Below, piece after piece: positions 17,663 to 27,315 of a stretch of DNA of 28,510 nt. A model generated the notes under the pieces. That model had not been told where the DNA came from and ran no database searches. It saw only the letters and a program-made list of their open reading frames with translations. Within the stretch, counting starts at the first letter, position 1. Each line of letters starts with the position of its first letter. Source of the DNA: Rhodospirillales bacterium (GTDB lineage: Bacteria; Pseudomonadota; Alphaproteobacteria; Rhodospirillales; Defluviicoccaceae); the NCBI GenBank assembly GCA_016712375.1, contig JADJRE010000030.1:1-28510 (forward strand), written 5' to 3'. The position numbers and the translations under genes were made by a program.

Positions 17663-18805
17663 TCATTCGCCGGTCGCGTGGCGTGAAATCATCACGTCGC
17701 GGTGTACGTAAACGCACATCACCAGGCCAAAGCCAAGCATCAGCGAAACGATTGCCGTGCCTCCGTACGAAACCAGCGGCAAGGGAATGCCGACCACTGG
17801 AATCATCCCCATCACCATCGCCATGTTGATGAAGACATAGAGGAAGAAGGTGCAGGTAATGCCCAATGCCAACAAGCGGCCAAACTGGCTGCGCGCCGAG
17901 ATGGATATTGCGAGACAGTACGCGAGGACGATCGCGTAAAGCGTCAGCATTCCGAGCGATCCAACCAGTCCGAATTCTTCGGCCAGCATGGTGAAGATGA
18001 AGTCCGTCTGCTTTTCCGGCAGGAAATTCAGATGACTTTGCGTGCCTTGCAAATAGCCTTTGCCGAACAAGCCGCCGGAACCCAGAGCGATCTTTGACTG
18101 CAGAATATGGTAGCCGGAGCCAAGCGGGTCGGTCTCTGGATCAAGGAAGGTCAGCACCCGTTTCCGCTGATAGTCGTGGAGCGTTTGCCAGGCGAGTGGC
18201 AACGTAGCCAGTCCCGCCAGCCCCACCGCAATGAACATCCACAGCCGGACCCCGGCAGCGAAGAACATCGCCGCTGCACCGATCAGGAGCATCATCGCGG
18301 TGCCTAAATCCGGCTGTTTGAGCACCAGCCCGACCGGGGCAAGCACCATCAGCACCGGCAAGACCAGCCGCCACGGCCGGGCCACATCCTCACTTGCCAT
18401 GGCGTGGAAATATCGCGCCAGCGCCAGCACCAGAGCGATCTTCATCACCTCGGAGGGCTGTAGACTGATGAATCCGAGGTCTATCCAGCGCTGAGCCCCC
18501 ATGCCGATGATGCCCGCGAAGTCGACGACGACCAGCAGCACAAGGGACGCCAGATAGATCGGGTAAGCCAGCCGCAACCACAGCCGAATGTCGGAGACGG
18601 CGACTAGCAGTAGAATGCCCAGCGCCACGAGGAAGCGGAGCAATTGCCGGATCGCCCAGGGCTCCATTTTGCCTCCGGCGGCCGAATACAGCATGGCAAT
18701 GCCCACCCCGGCGATGGCGCACAGCACCAGAACCATCAGCCAGCGGATACGAAATACCTTGTCATTCAGCGTCGGGCCGGGCTGTTCGAATGCGTGCCAG
18801 CGCAT
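17663..18805 (-). CDS. rodA: Rod shape-determining peptidoglycan polymerase RodA
   Basis: RodA is the SEDS-family glycosyltransferase that polymerises lipid II during cell elongation, working with PBP2. The 380-residue product has about ten membrane helices and the SEDS signatures: GAQRWIDLGFISLQPSEVMKI, KQPDLGTAMML, GSGYHILQSKIALGSGGLFGKGY, the EKQTDFIFTMLAEEFG loop and the C-terminal PLVSYGGTAIVSLMLGFG. The motifs following LLPEK-type spacing identify RodA instead of FtsW. ATG 18805 lies eight bases after the mrdA stop, so it is the last gene of the mre operon. Length is normal and the frame is intact. Confidence 0.97.
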   Translation of the reverse strand: MRWHAFEQPGPTLNDKVFRIRWLMVLVLCAIAGVGIAMLYSAAGGKMEPWAIRQLLRFLVALGILLLVAVSDIRLWLRLAYPIYLASLVLLVVVDFAGIIGMGAQRWIDLGFISLQPSEVMKIALVLALARYFHAMASEDVARPWRLVLPVLMVLAPVGLVLKQPDLGTAMMLLIGAAAMFFAAGVRLWMFIAVGLAGLATLPLAWQTLHDYQRKRVLTFLDPETDPLGSGYHILQSKIALGSGGLFGKGYLQGTQSHLNFLPEKQTDFIFTMLAEEFGLVGSLGMLTLYAIVLAYCLAISISARSQFGRLLALGITCTFFLYVFINMAMVMGMIPVVGIPLPLVSYGGTAIVSLMLGFGLVMCVYVHRDVMISRHATGE

Positions 18806-18813
18806 CGTAATGC

Positions 18814-20684
18814 TCAGCCTCCGGAGCGAGACGAGCCGCCATCTGCCCGATCGGCAACGGAAAGCGCGTCCAATTTCTGTGCCGTCAGCAAAATATCTCG
18901 AGCGACGGGTGCCGCCGCCTTCGAGCCGGCCCCACCGTGTTCGATCACCACGGCGACGGCGAAGCGAGGCCGTGAGACCGGCGCATAGCCGATAAACAGC
19001 GCGTGGTCGCGCCGTTCCCAGGGAAGATGCTCATTTCGTATGACGCCCGACTGCCGTTCCGACGTGGAGATTCGCCGCACCTGCGAGGTGCCGGTCTTGC
19101 CAGCCATCTCCATGCCGGAGATATTGATGGCCGCTCGCTTTGCCGTGCCGCGGTCGCTGTTGACGACGGCGTTCATTCCATCGCGGACGACCTTGAGATG
19201 TGCCTCGCTCAGCCCGAGACTGGTCGGTGTCTCGTTCAGGCCGACACTCTCGGCCGTTCGTCGATCTCGCACCAGCCGGGGGACGGGCGCTACTTTGCCG
19301 TTGCCGATGCGCGCCGCCATCATTGCGAGTTGCAGCGGGGTTGAGAGTACGTAGCCCTGGCCGATGCCGGTTATCACCGTCTCGCCCGTGGACCAGCCCG
19401 ACCCGCGTGTCGACATTTTCCATTCCTGGGTTGGCAACAGCCCACCACGTTCGTGTGGAAGATCAATGCCGAGCGGAATTCCCAGGCCGAGGCGCTTTCC
19501 CATCGCGGCGATACGGTCAACGCCAACCCGCCGCGCCGCCTCGTAAAAGTAGCAGTCGCACGACTGGGCGAGCGCATCGCGCATTGCTAGCGATCCGTGT
19601 CCACCCCGCCGCCAGCAGTGGAACACGGAACTGCCGAGGCGCAGGTCGCCCGGGCAGAACACCCGCGTGCCCGCATCCAGGACGCCACGCTCCAGCGCCG
19701 CCAGCGCCACCACCGGCTTAAACGTCGAGCCCGGGGCATACTGGCCGGCAATCGCCTTGTTGGTGAGTGGCGATTTAGGATCGGAGGTCAACGCCTTCCA
19801 CTCTTCGGTCGTCAGGCCGCGGTTGAACGCCGCCGGATCGTAGGCTGGCGTCGACGCCATCGCCAGCACCTCGCCGGTCTCGATGTCCAGCACCACCGCG
19901 GCCCCGCTCTCCGAACCCAGCCGCTCGACCGCCATCCGCTGCAACTCGAGATCCAGGGCAAGGGTCAGGTCGGTGCCGGAATCCCCCTCGCTGCGGTCGA
20001 GTTCGCGGATTACCCGGCCGACCGCATTGACCTCGACCTGCGAACTGCCGCCAATGCCGCGCAGCGCGGTCTCGTAGCGTTTTCGATGCCCGCCTTGCCG
20101 ATGCGAAAGCCCGGAAGTTGCAGCAAGGGGTCGCCGTCGGCAGCGTCGGTCTCCGATACAGGTCCGACGTAGCCGAGGACGTGTGACAGCAGGTCGCCAA
20201 AGGGGTAATCGCGGCTCTGTCCCTCCTCAATGCTGATGCCCGGCAGGTCGAGGGCATTCACTTCGATGCGGGCAACATCGTCCCAGCTCAGATCGTCGCG
20301 GATGGTGACCGGTACGAAGCGGCGTTGTCGGCTGATCTCGCGTAGGATCCGCTTGCGATCTGCGTCGCTTACCGTAACAAGTTCAGACAGCGCATCAAGC
20401 GAGGCGGCGACGTTCTGCGCTTGCTCGGCGGTGAGGACAGCACGAAATTCCTGCCTGTTGACCGCCAACGCCCTACCGTGGCGGTCAAGGATGCGGCCGC
20501 GAATGGGCATCATCAATTTGATGTTGACACGATTATCGTCGGCCAGCGTCAGGTAGCGCTCGCCTTCCGTTACCTGAAGGTAGTACAGCCGACCGGCGAG
20601 CGCTGTTAACAACAGCGTTTGACCACCGCCCAAAAGCAGCGCCCGGCGCGTGAACTGCTTCTGGCGGTCGAGGTCGCGGCCCAT
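18814..20684 (-). CDS. mrdA: Penicillin-binding protein 2, elongation transpeptidase (one frameshift)
   Basis: PBP2 cross-links peptidoglycan made by RodA. The corrected length is about 623 residues. An N-terminal anchor (LLLGGGQTLLLTALAGRLYYLQV) leads to the pedestal (MMPIRGRILDRHGRALAVN; IEEGQSRDYPFGDLLSHVLGY). The transpeptidase domain has the catalytic serine at about 320 (GSTFKP), an SCD motif (AQSCDCYFYE) in the SxN position and KTG (AGKTGTSQ). The frame breaks at RIGKAGIEN. Adding one A to the A4 run at 20080-20083 restores EKRYETALRGIGGSSQVEVN and joins the two open halves. Losing this protein is normally lethal for rod growth, so the break is probably a sequence error. ATG 20684 follows mreD by four bases. 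Confidence 0.94.
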
Positions 20685-20688
20685 GCCG

Positions 20689-21204
20689 CTATGCCCGCTC
20701 CGCCAGTGATAAGCGGCAACGTTGCAGCAGTCGGCAGAAAATCGGGAAGCAGCCGATGGTGGTGAGGATCTGGAAGACTACTCTGTCGGGGGTGACCAGC
20801 GTGACGTAGTAGATGCAGGTCAGGAGCCAGCCGAGCAGGAGAGCCGCTGAGGCAACGACCGCGAAGCCGAGCCAGAGAATGGCGAACGATTTGCCCGCCA
20901 AGAAGCGCCGCTGTGTGTTTACCGCGGCGTGCACGCAGACGAGGACACAGGCGCTCACTCCGATCGGCAGGCCCACGAGGATGTCCTGCAGCAGCCCGAT
21001 GGCGAAAACTGCGACCGCCGGCATCAGGTCCGGCCGGTAAAGCGTCCAGTAGAACACCGCGATCAGCGGGAGCAGCGGTGCGACGGACTGCAGCATCGTG
21101 ATATGCAGCGGCAAGATGCCCGCCAAAAGCAGCGCCACGGTCAGCAGGAGTGGCACCAGATTACGAGCGAGCGTGTCGAGTTGCTGCAGGACCCTGGATC
21201 TCAT
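20689..21204 (-). CDS. mreD: Rod shape-determining membrane protein MreD
   Basis: MreD is an inner-membrane component of the elongasome that links MreC with RodA and PBP2. The 171-residue product is strongly hydrophobic with about five or six helices (LVPLLLTVALLLAGILPL; MLQSVAPLLPLIAVFYWTLY; VAVFAIGLLQDILVGLPIG; FAILWLGFAVVASAALLLGW). The phrase YRPDLMP followed by GLLQDILVG is characteristic. ATG 21204 overlaps the mreC stop as ATGA, giving coupled translation. Length and frame are normal. Confidence 0.95.
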   Translation of the reverse strand: MRSRVLQQLDTLARNLVPLLLTVALLLAGILPLHITMLQSVAPLLPLIAVFYWTLYRPDLMPAVAVFAIGLLQDILVGLPIGVSACVLVCVHAAVNTQRRFLAGKSFAILWLGFAVVASAALLLGWLLTCIYYVTLVTPDRVVFQILTTIGCFPIFCRLLQRCRLSLAERA

Positions 21205-22130
21205 CGCGCATCGGCGCGCTGTGCCGGGTTGCCTGCAAGGGAACCCCCGCTGCGCCGATCGTCAAGCGCATTTGGCCGCTCGGGGGGGGAAACGATCGAG
21301 GCGTAGTCGACAACGCGAACGTATTCCAGTCGGCTAAAATCGACATTCAAGGCGACGCTGATGCGACGGTCGTCGACCTCGACGACGACGCCAACGGCAA
21401 GGCCCGGCGGAAAGCCGCCCGCGATACCCGAAGTCATGACGGCGTCTCCGACCGCGATCGCGGCCCCCGGTACGACGTGGATGAGCTTGGGCTGACCGGA
21501 ATTGTCGCCGGCGAGAACAGCGCGGAAGCGCGACGCGCCGACAAAGACGGGAACGCGAGAGTTCAGGTCGGTGAGCAGCAGAACACGGCCGGCGCGAGGA
21601 GAAACGCCAACGACGCGCCCGACCAGGCCGGATCCATCCAAGGCGATTTGACCTTTATCAATGCCGTCCAGGGAGCCTGCGTTGATCATCATGCTCTGCG
21701 CGAAAATCCCGGAGGAGTCAGCGATAACGCGGGCCGAACGGTAGGTCGCCGCCGGGTCCGGAACGTGATTGAGAAGTCGCTGAAGGCCGGCATTCTCCGC
21801 CTCCAAACGCTTCGCTGTCGCTTGCCAGCGCATAAGCTCGTCGCGCTCGCGCCGCAGCCGGTCGTTTTCTTCGGCAAGGTCGATCCAGTGTCGCGCCCAC
21901 CCCACACCTCTGGCGGCGATATCGCCGGGGATCGACAGCACGTCGAGGATTGGCACGACGGTATCGCTGACCTGCAACCGGACGCGCTCGATGAGCACCG
22001 TGTCAACCTTTCCGAGCAGGATCAACCCGCCAGCGGAAATTACGAGCACCGCGTACATCAGCCAATGAGCGAGCGACTTCAATGCAGCTGGCATGGTGGT
22101 TTCGGTCTCGGCATTGAAGTGGTCCGGCAT
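21201..22130 (-). CDS. mreC: Rod shape-determining protein MreC
   Basis: MreC is a bitopic periplasmic scaffold of the elongasome that binds PBP2 and relays activation. After a short cytoplasmic tail there is one membrane helix (LMYAVLVISAGGLILLGKV). A coiled coil follows (LAEENDRLRRERDELMRW...RLEAENAGLQRLL) and then the two beta-barrels, with family phrases GIDKGQIALDGSGLVGRVV, LLLTDLNSRVPV and AVGDAVMTSGIAGGFPPGLAVG. ATG 22130 gives about 309 residues; an in-frame GTG at 22157 would add nine residues without obvious meaning. It lies 75 bp after mreB, and its stop overlaps the mreD start. Confidence 0.95.
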   Translation of the reverse strand: MPDHFNAETETTMPAALKSLAHWLMYAVLVISAGGLILLGKVDTVLIERVRLQVSDTVVPILDVLSIPGDIAARGVGWARHWIDLAEENDRLRRERDELMRWQATAKRLEAENAGLQRLLNHVPDPAATYRSARVIADSSGIFAQSMMINAGSLDGIDKGQIALDGSGLVGRVVGVSPRAGRVLLLTDLNSRVPVFVGASRFRAVLAGDNSGQPKLIHVVPGAAIAVGDAVMTSGIAGGFPPGLAVGVVVEVDDRRISVALNVDFSRLEYVRVVDYASIVSPPERPNALDDRRSGGSLAGNPAQRADAR

Positions 22131-22205
22131 CGGCGTACGCCACCCTTGGCGTCCCACGCCAAATAATGCTGGGCAGCTTCAATGATAGCAATACACCGAT
22201 TCGGG

Positions 22206-23244
22206 CTAATACATCGTGCTGAGGATGTTCTGCATTTTCTTCATTTGTTCCAGCACCCTGCCAGTGCCGAGAGCCACGCAAGACAACGGGTCCTCCGCGA
22301 TGGTCACCGGCAGTCCAGTGGCGTGGCGCAGCACGTAGTCTACGTTCGCGAGCAAGGCGCCGCCTCCGGTGAGCACGATCCCCTTATCGACGATGTCCGC
22401 CGCCAGTTCCGGCGCCGTATGTTCAAGCGCCATCTTGACCGCATCGATGATGGTGCCCACGGGCTCGGCGAGGCTCGGAGATCTGACGCTCGCTGATCAA
22501 CAGTTCCTTCGGCACGCCGTTCATCAAGTCGCGGCCCTTGATCTCCATGGTACGGCCGTCACCGTCCTCCGGCGGACAGGCAGACCCGATTTCCTCCTTG
22601 ATCCGTTCAGCAGAGCTTTCGCCGATGAGCAGATTATGGTTGCGGCGGATGTAGGAGATCACCGCCTCGTCCATCTTGTCGCCGCCCACCCGCACACTTT
22701 TTGCGTAGACGATTCCCCCCAGCGACAGCACCGCCACCTCGGTGGTGCCACCGCCGATGTCGACGACCATCGAACCGGTGGGCTCGGTTACCGGCAAACC
22801 GGCGCCGATCGCCGCCGCCATCGGTTCTTCGATCAGGAACACCCGGCGCGCCCCCGCCTGTTCCGCCGATTCCTGGATCGCGCGGCGCTCCACCGGGGTG
22901 GAGCCGGACGGTACGCAGACAATGATAAGCGGACTGGCGAAACTACGCCGGTTGTGCACCTTGCGAATGAAATACTTGATCATCTCCTCGGCGACTTCGA
23001 AGTCGGCAATGACTCCATCGCGAAGCGGCCGAATAGCGTGGATGTTGCCGGGAGTGCGCCCCAGCATCATTTTCGCATCCTCACCGACGGCGAGAACCTG
23101 CTTGCGCCCCTTGTGCTCAACGATGGCGACCACCGACGGCTCGTTGAGCACAATGCCCTTGCCCTTGACGTAGACGAGCGTGTTCGCCGTGCCGAGGTCG
23201 ATCGCCATGTCGGCTGACAGAAATCCGAATAGCCGTGAGAACAT
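22206..23244 (-). CDS. mreB: Actin-like cell-shape protein MreB (one frameshift)
   Basis: MreB polymerises on the inner membrane and guides elongation synthesis. The N-terminal part has the amphipathic start (MFSRLFGFL), phosphate loop 1 (AIDLGTANTLVYVKGKGIVL), the PLRDGVIADFEVAEEMI stretch and phosphate loop 2 (VVDIGGGTTEVAVLSLGG). After LLISERQIS the open frame turns to EPRRARGHHH. The correct frame resumes as LAEPVGTIIDAVKMALEHTAPELAADI and holds the adenosine motif GIVLTGGGALLANVD, ending at 22206. Adding two bases near 22480 gives 346 residues, the usual length of 345-350. MreB is normally essential in rods, so a sequence error is likely. It is the first gene of the operon, preceded by a GAGG ribosome site. 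Confidence 0.95.
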
Positions 23245-23365
23245 CGCCCCTCGCTGGATGGACGGTCGGAGTTATTGCTTGGTGGGAAACGGGCGTCGGA
23301 ATGTTTTCCGGCGCCCCGGTGCCCCCCTTGGGTCCCCGACAGAATGGTCGGTTTTGCGGCGCCGA

Positions 23366-24929
23366 TCAAGCGGACAGGGCAGACGGCGCGCGCTTCTCGC
23401 GTTTCACCAGCAGCTTATTCAGAGCGTTCAGATAGGCCTTCACCGATGCAACGACGGTATCGGTGTCGGCCCCCTGGCCGTTGACGGTCCGACCCTGTTC
23501 CTCCAGGCGCACGGTGACCTCGGCCTGCGCGTCGGTGCCTCCGGTAACGCCGTGCACCTGGTACAGCTTCAGCCGCGCTGCGGTCTCGAACAGACGCTTG
23601 ATGCACTTGAAGGCAGAATCCACCGGGCCGTCGCCGACGTCGTCGCAGGCACGGCGCTCGCCGTCCACCTCAATGGCCAGCCGCGCCCGAGCTTGCCGGG
23701 TGCCGCACTCGATATCCAATGAAATCAGCTTAATGCGGTTGTGCGCGCGCACCAGTTCGTCGTCGACCAGTGCGACAATGTCCTCGTCGAACACCTCTTT
23801 CTTGCGGTCGGCCAAATCCTTGAACCGGGCGAAGGCGTCTTCCAACGCGTTGTCGCCCAGCTCATAGCTCAGCTCGCGCAGCTTCTCGCGAAAGGCGTGG
23901 CGGCCGGAGTGCTTGCCCAGCACCAGCTTCGAATTCGACAGCCCGACCGACTCCGGCGTCATGATCTCGTAGGTGCCAGCGTGCTTCAGCATGCCGTCCT
24001 GATGAATCCCTGATTCATGCGCGAATGCATTGGCACCAACGATTGCCTTGTTGGGCTGCACGACGAAGCCGGTAATTGCCGAGACCAGCCGTGAGGCGCG
24101 CATGATGTTCTCCGTCTTGACGCCCCTGACGTAAGGCATCCGGTCGGAGCGGGTGCGCAGGGCCATGACGATTTCTTCCATGGCGGCGTTGCCGGCACGC
24201 TCGCCGAGGCCATTGATGGTGCACTCCACCTGCCGGGCCCCGGCCGCCACCGCCGCCAGCGAGTTGGCGACCGCCAGACCCAAGTCGTTGTGGCAGTGGA
24301 CCGAGATGGTCGCCTTGTCGATGTTGGGCACCCGCGCCGCGAATCATCGCGATCAGCGCGCCAAACTCATCGGGGACGGCGTAGCCGACCGTATCCGGGA
24401 TGTTGATGGTTCCGGCGCCGGCGTCGATCGCGGCTTCCACGCAGCGGCACAGGAAGTCGTGGTCGCTGCGCGAGCCGTCCTCGCACGACCATTCGACGTC
24501 GTCAGTAAAGTTCCGCGCGTAGGTCACGCTCTCGACGACGCGCTGGAAAACCTGATCCGGCTCCAGCTGCAGCTTGTACTTCATGTGCAGCGGGCTGGTG
24601 GAGATGAAGGTGTGGATGCGGCCGCGCGGCGCGGGCGCGATCGCTTCCGCCACCCGCTCGATGTCGCCGCGCACGGCGCGCGCCAGCCCGCAAACCGTCG
24701 AGGTCTTCAGCAGCTTGGCGATCTCGTGCACCGCCTCGAAGTCGCCGGGCGAGGAGATCGGGAAGCCGGCCTCGATCACGTCGACGCCCATCTCTTCGAG
24801 CACCTGGGCGATGCGGACTTTCTCTTCCAGATTCATCGAAGCGCCGGGCGACTGCTCGCCGTCGCGCAAGGTGGTATCGAAAATGACGATGCGCTGAGAA
24901 GGCTCGGCTTGTTCGGGTGTGATGCTCAT
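23366..24929 (-). CDS. leuA: 2-isopropylmalate synthase (one frameshift)
   Basis: LeuA condenses acetyl-CoA with 2-oxoisovalerate, the first committed step of leucine synthesis. The corrected protein is 520 residues, the usual length of the bacterial long form. The barrel starts FDTTLRDGEQSPGASM and contains the metal-binding HCHNDLGLAVANS and HESGIHQDGMLK. The C-terminal 150 residues form the leucine-feedback regulatory domain (YQVHGVTGGTDAQAEV...GQGADTDTVVASVKAYL). The frame breaks at IAMIRGAGAQHR; deleting one G near 24338 restores IAMIRARVPNIDKATISVHCHND. ATG 24929 has AAGGA nine bases upstream and overlaps a small upstream ORF. The gap to mreB is 121 bp, so read-through into the mre operon is possible. 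Confidence 0.95.
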
Positions 24930-25003
24930 GATGTCGGATCCTTCGGGAAAACAGGTGTCACAAACCGGTGCGAATTCCGTGCTTGTCCCCTGAACACAAC
25001 CAT
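24926..25003 (-). CDS. Candidate 25-residue leader ORF coupled to leuA
   Basis: A small ORF beginning MVVFRGQARNSHR runs 25 codons, and its TGA (24926-24928) overlaps the leuA ATG as ATGA. GGAG lies eight bases before its ATG. The overlap suggests that ribosomes translating it hand over to leuA. It has no leucine codon, so it is not a classical leucine attenuator peptide. The leader can also pair across it (CAGG...ACAA with TTGT...CCTG, about 24945-24995). That it is translated is inference; I do not recognise the peptide family. Confidence 0.45.
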   Translation of the reverse strand: MVVFRGQARNSHRFVTPVFPKDPTS

Positions 25004-25217
25004 CCCCGACGCTCCGGCCGGATCCGGCGAGGTTCAGGGCACCCAAGTCGAAGATCCCCGCGACGACCGTGCGGTGTTGCAGCGCTCGGCACCTTGCCTA
25101 TAGCCGGGCGAACGCCGCAGTGAGCCGGCACGACCCGCGCCGTCGCCCTCCGCCTCACCTTCCGTTCGCCTCGCTCCGTATGCATCGCTGCTCGCTACCA
25201 GTCGCATGCTTGTCCCC
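24981..25217. repeat. Repeated 10-mer in the leuA leader
   Basis: GCTTGTCCCC occurs exactly at 24981-24990 and again at 25208-25217, both in the leuA leader, with a near match (ATTGTCCC) at 25293-25300 beside the candidate promoter. The second copy is the left part of an imperfect inverted repeat (TTGTCCCC, then GGGGAGAACAA, ending 25229). These could be operator or RNA-structure elements. Confidence 0.4.
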
Positions 25218-25261
25218 AGGGGAGAACAAACTGCGTCTCATGTGCCCGCATTTTTCGACAG

Positions 25262-25288
25262 GAGATATGGGCAATCGGCCCTTGTCAA
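25262..25288 (-). promoter_or_regulatory. Candidate leuA promoter
   Basis: On the minus strand a perfect -35 hexamer TTGACA (25283-25288) is followed after 15 bp by TATCTC (25262-25267), the same -10-like hexamer seen before the GT-A gene at 15378. The -35 lies inside the inverted repeat CTTGT-CA-ACAAG (25281-25292), a possible operator. A start here would give leuA a leader of about 325 nt with no other recognised gene. Confidence 0.4.
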
Positions 25289-25368
25289 CAAGATTGTCCC
25301 GCGGTGAAATCGTCTGATGCGTTGCCGGGACGGCTGGGCGGGGAGCGTTAAGCGGGATAAGGCGCGGC

Positions 25369-25956
25369 ATGAATGGCTTCCGACTTCCCCGACCGATTTT
25401 CGCCCCGAGCGGTGGCGGCGCTGCATCGCTCGGCCCGCCTTCCGCCCCTGTCTGGTTGCCGCTGGCGCTCTCGGACATCGCTGGCGTGGCGGCGATCGCC
25501 GCCCAGCTGCATCCGTCATTGCCGGAACGCGCTGCTGTCCTGGCGGAGAAGGCAGCGCTGTTCCCGGAAGGCTGCCGCAAGCTGCTGGCGGACGGCGTAA
25601 TGTGCGGATACGCACTGGCGCACCCCTGGAGAACGGCCGTATTACCTGCACTCGATGCGTTCCTGGATGGGTTGCCCGCTGCCGCCGACTGCCTGTTTAT
25701 CCATGATGTGGCGGTGTTGCCGCAAGCGCGTGGCCAAGGTGCCGCCGCGAGCTTTCTCCTGCATGCCGATGCGGTGGCAATGCAGCACAACCTGCCGGTA
25801 CACGCGCTTATCGCGGCCTATGGCACCGTTCGCCTGTGGCGACGCTTCGGCTTTGCTCCGCTGGAAGGGGAGCAACACGTCGTGGAGCTGGCCGCCTACG
25901 GCCCGCAGGCAGTGTATATGAGCCGCGCCGTGGCAAACGGGCCGGCGGCGGGCTGA
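25369..25956 (+). CDS. GNAT-family N-acetyltransferase
   Basis: The 195-residue protein transfers an acetyl group from acetyl-CoA to an unknown amine. The acetyl-CoA-binding motif A is clear: IHDVAVLPQARGQGAAASFL with the Q/R-x-x-G-x-G/A pyrophosphate loop, then LPVHALIAAYGTVRLWRRFGF as motif B. About 30 residues at the N-terminus are low-complexity and poorly conserved in style, so the true start could be later (for example near LPLALSDIAGVAAIAA). ATG 25369 has AAGG eight bases upstream. It is a single gene, divergent from leuA and convergent with the epimerase. Confidence 0.8.
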   Translation: MNGFRLPRPIFAPSGGGAASLGPPSAPVWLPLALSDIAGVAAIAAQLHPSLPERAAVLAEKAALFPEGCRKLLADGVMCGYALAHPWRTAVLPALDAFLDGLPAAADCLFIHDVAVLPQARGQGAAASFLLHADAVAMQHNLPVHALIAAYGTVRLWRRFGFAPLEGEQHVVELAAYGPQAVYMSRAVANGPAAG

Positions 25957-26002
25957 ACAGATGGCGACAGCCTCAATCGCCGGGCCTTGCCTCCGGTCGT
26001 CA

Positions 26003-26025
26003 CCTTCGGCGTCGTCGCCGAAAGG
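26003..26025. terminator. Hairpin between convergent genes
   Basis: CCTTCGGCG and CGCCGAAAGG pair through nine base pairs with one bulged A around a TCGT loop. A second stem (CGCCCG/CGGGCG, 26034-26052) follows at once. The hairpins lie between the GNAT stop (25956) and the epimerase stop (26083), where a bidirectional terminator is expected. No T-run is present on either side. Confidence 0.45.
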
Positions 26026-26082
26026 AGCGCCGGCGCCCGGTTGAAACGGGCGGCCGGCTGGCTGGGGTCCAGGCTCCGGAAT

Positions 26083-27191
26083 TTAGACGATGCCCGGACG
26101 AACGGCGTAATTGCCGTAGCGGTCCGGCGCGCCCGCGTCGTCCCGGTAGAGGCCGCAGCGGATCGCCCTGACCATCTGCGGCACCACCGCCGGAAGCCCG
26201 AAGCGCGCTCGGAAGCCGAGCGTGTCGCGGATCTTCGCGAACGACACCCGATAGTTCCGGCGATCACCGCCGCCTTCGACGAAGCGCACGTCACCGGCAA
26301 CGTGACGCAGAACTTCTTCGACGATCTGTTCCTTGGTGAGGTTATTCTCGTCCGCGCCGACGTTGAAGATTTCGCCGGATACCACTTCATCGGGCGCCCG
26401 CAGCACCGAAATGATCGCCTGACAGATGTCGCGCACATGGCAGTAGGGACGCCAGGTGTCCTTGTCATAGACGTCCAGCTTCACGCCAGAGGCGATGGCG
26501 CGGGCGAACTCGTTGACGGTGAGATCAAAGCGCATACGCGGTGACAGGCCAAACACGGTGGAGAGCCGCAAGATCACCGGATGAAAATCGATCGCGCCGC
26601 GCCGCTCCAAGATCGCCTGCTCAAAGGCCACCTTGGTTTCGGCGTAGACGGACAGCGGGGTCAACGGCGCGCTTTCGGTCGCAGGCTCGGTGCCTTCCCA
26701 TAGACCATAATTGCTGCACGTCGAGGTAAAGACGAGACGGCGCAGGCCGCGCCCGGAAAGCGCGTCCAGCAACGCCTTGCTGCCCCGCAGATTGACCGCC
26801 TTCGCCAGTTCCGGATACTTACGACTGATCGGATCGCCGACCAATGATGCCAGCAGCACGACATCGGTGATGCCGTCCAGGGCCTGGCCGAGAGCATGGG
26901 CGTCGCGCAGGTCACCTACCAGAAGCGAAGTGCCAGGGCGGGCGATCAGACCCTCGGCGACATGAAAATGGTCGTAAAGTAAGTTGTCCATCACCCTGAC
27001 GCGATAACCGCGCGTCAGCAACGCGTCACTCAGCACGCAGCCGACGTAGCCGGCGCCGCCGATCACCAGGACATGGCGGCCGCGGCTGTCGGCTTTACGG
27101 TCTCGTTGGCGTCGATCACGTCCGATGCGTCGAGGTTCGACACGAGGCGCTGCTCGGTCTCCGGCCGTAGGCTTACGAGTCCATCGTGCAT
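26083..27191 (-). CDS. NAD-dependent sugar epimerase/dehydratase (probable frameshift near the N-terminus)
   Basis: This is an extended short-chain dehydrogenase acting on a nucleotide sugar. It has the Rossmann motif GGAGYVG, the VGDLRD cofactor aspartate, TSTCSNYG with the catalytic serine region, YAETK (YxxxK) and the substrate-side WRPYCHVRDIC and FNVGADENNLT. The uninterrupted frame begins only at GTG 27066, directly before the Rossmann loop, which leaves no first beta strand. In another frame, ATG 27191 has a strong AGGAG site ten bases upstream and reads MHDGLVSLRPETEQRLVSNL. Adding one A to the AAA run near 27099 joins it as NETVKADSRGRHVLVIGGAGYVG (read in parts), giving about 369 residues. 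I favour this longer form. Its substrate is unknown. Confidence 0.8.
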
Positions 27192-27315
27192 CACACCGTT
27201 ACTCCTATTGGGTTGCTGCTCGTTCGCTGTGTCGCGCCTTGCTCGGCCCACGCGCCGTCGTCGTTCCGACAGCGATGCGAGCTGTGAGTGTCCCGGAGCG
27301 TTCACGTACTCCCTG

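Noticed and set aside
21150..22166. 338-codon plus-strand frame opposite mreC
   Set aside because: mreC is unambiguous on the minus strand, with ATGA coupling to mreD. The antisense peptide is rich in Arg, Asp and Ala and lacks domain features.
22369..23217. 282-codon plus-strand frame opposite mreB
   Set aside because: It lies wholly over the MreB actin fold and has a His/Arg/Asp-rich shadow composition.
20070..24345. Programmed ribosomal frameshifting in mrdA, mreB and leuA
   Set aside because: The breakpoints differ in direction and size, lack a shared slippery heptamer with a downstream stem, and are accompanied by similar breaks in unrelated genes. Sequence error is simpler.
24153..25103. 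316-codon plus-strand frame opposite leuA
   Set aside because: It covers the leuA barrel and leader in antisense. It has no recognisable motif and no ribosome site of note.
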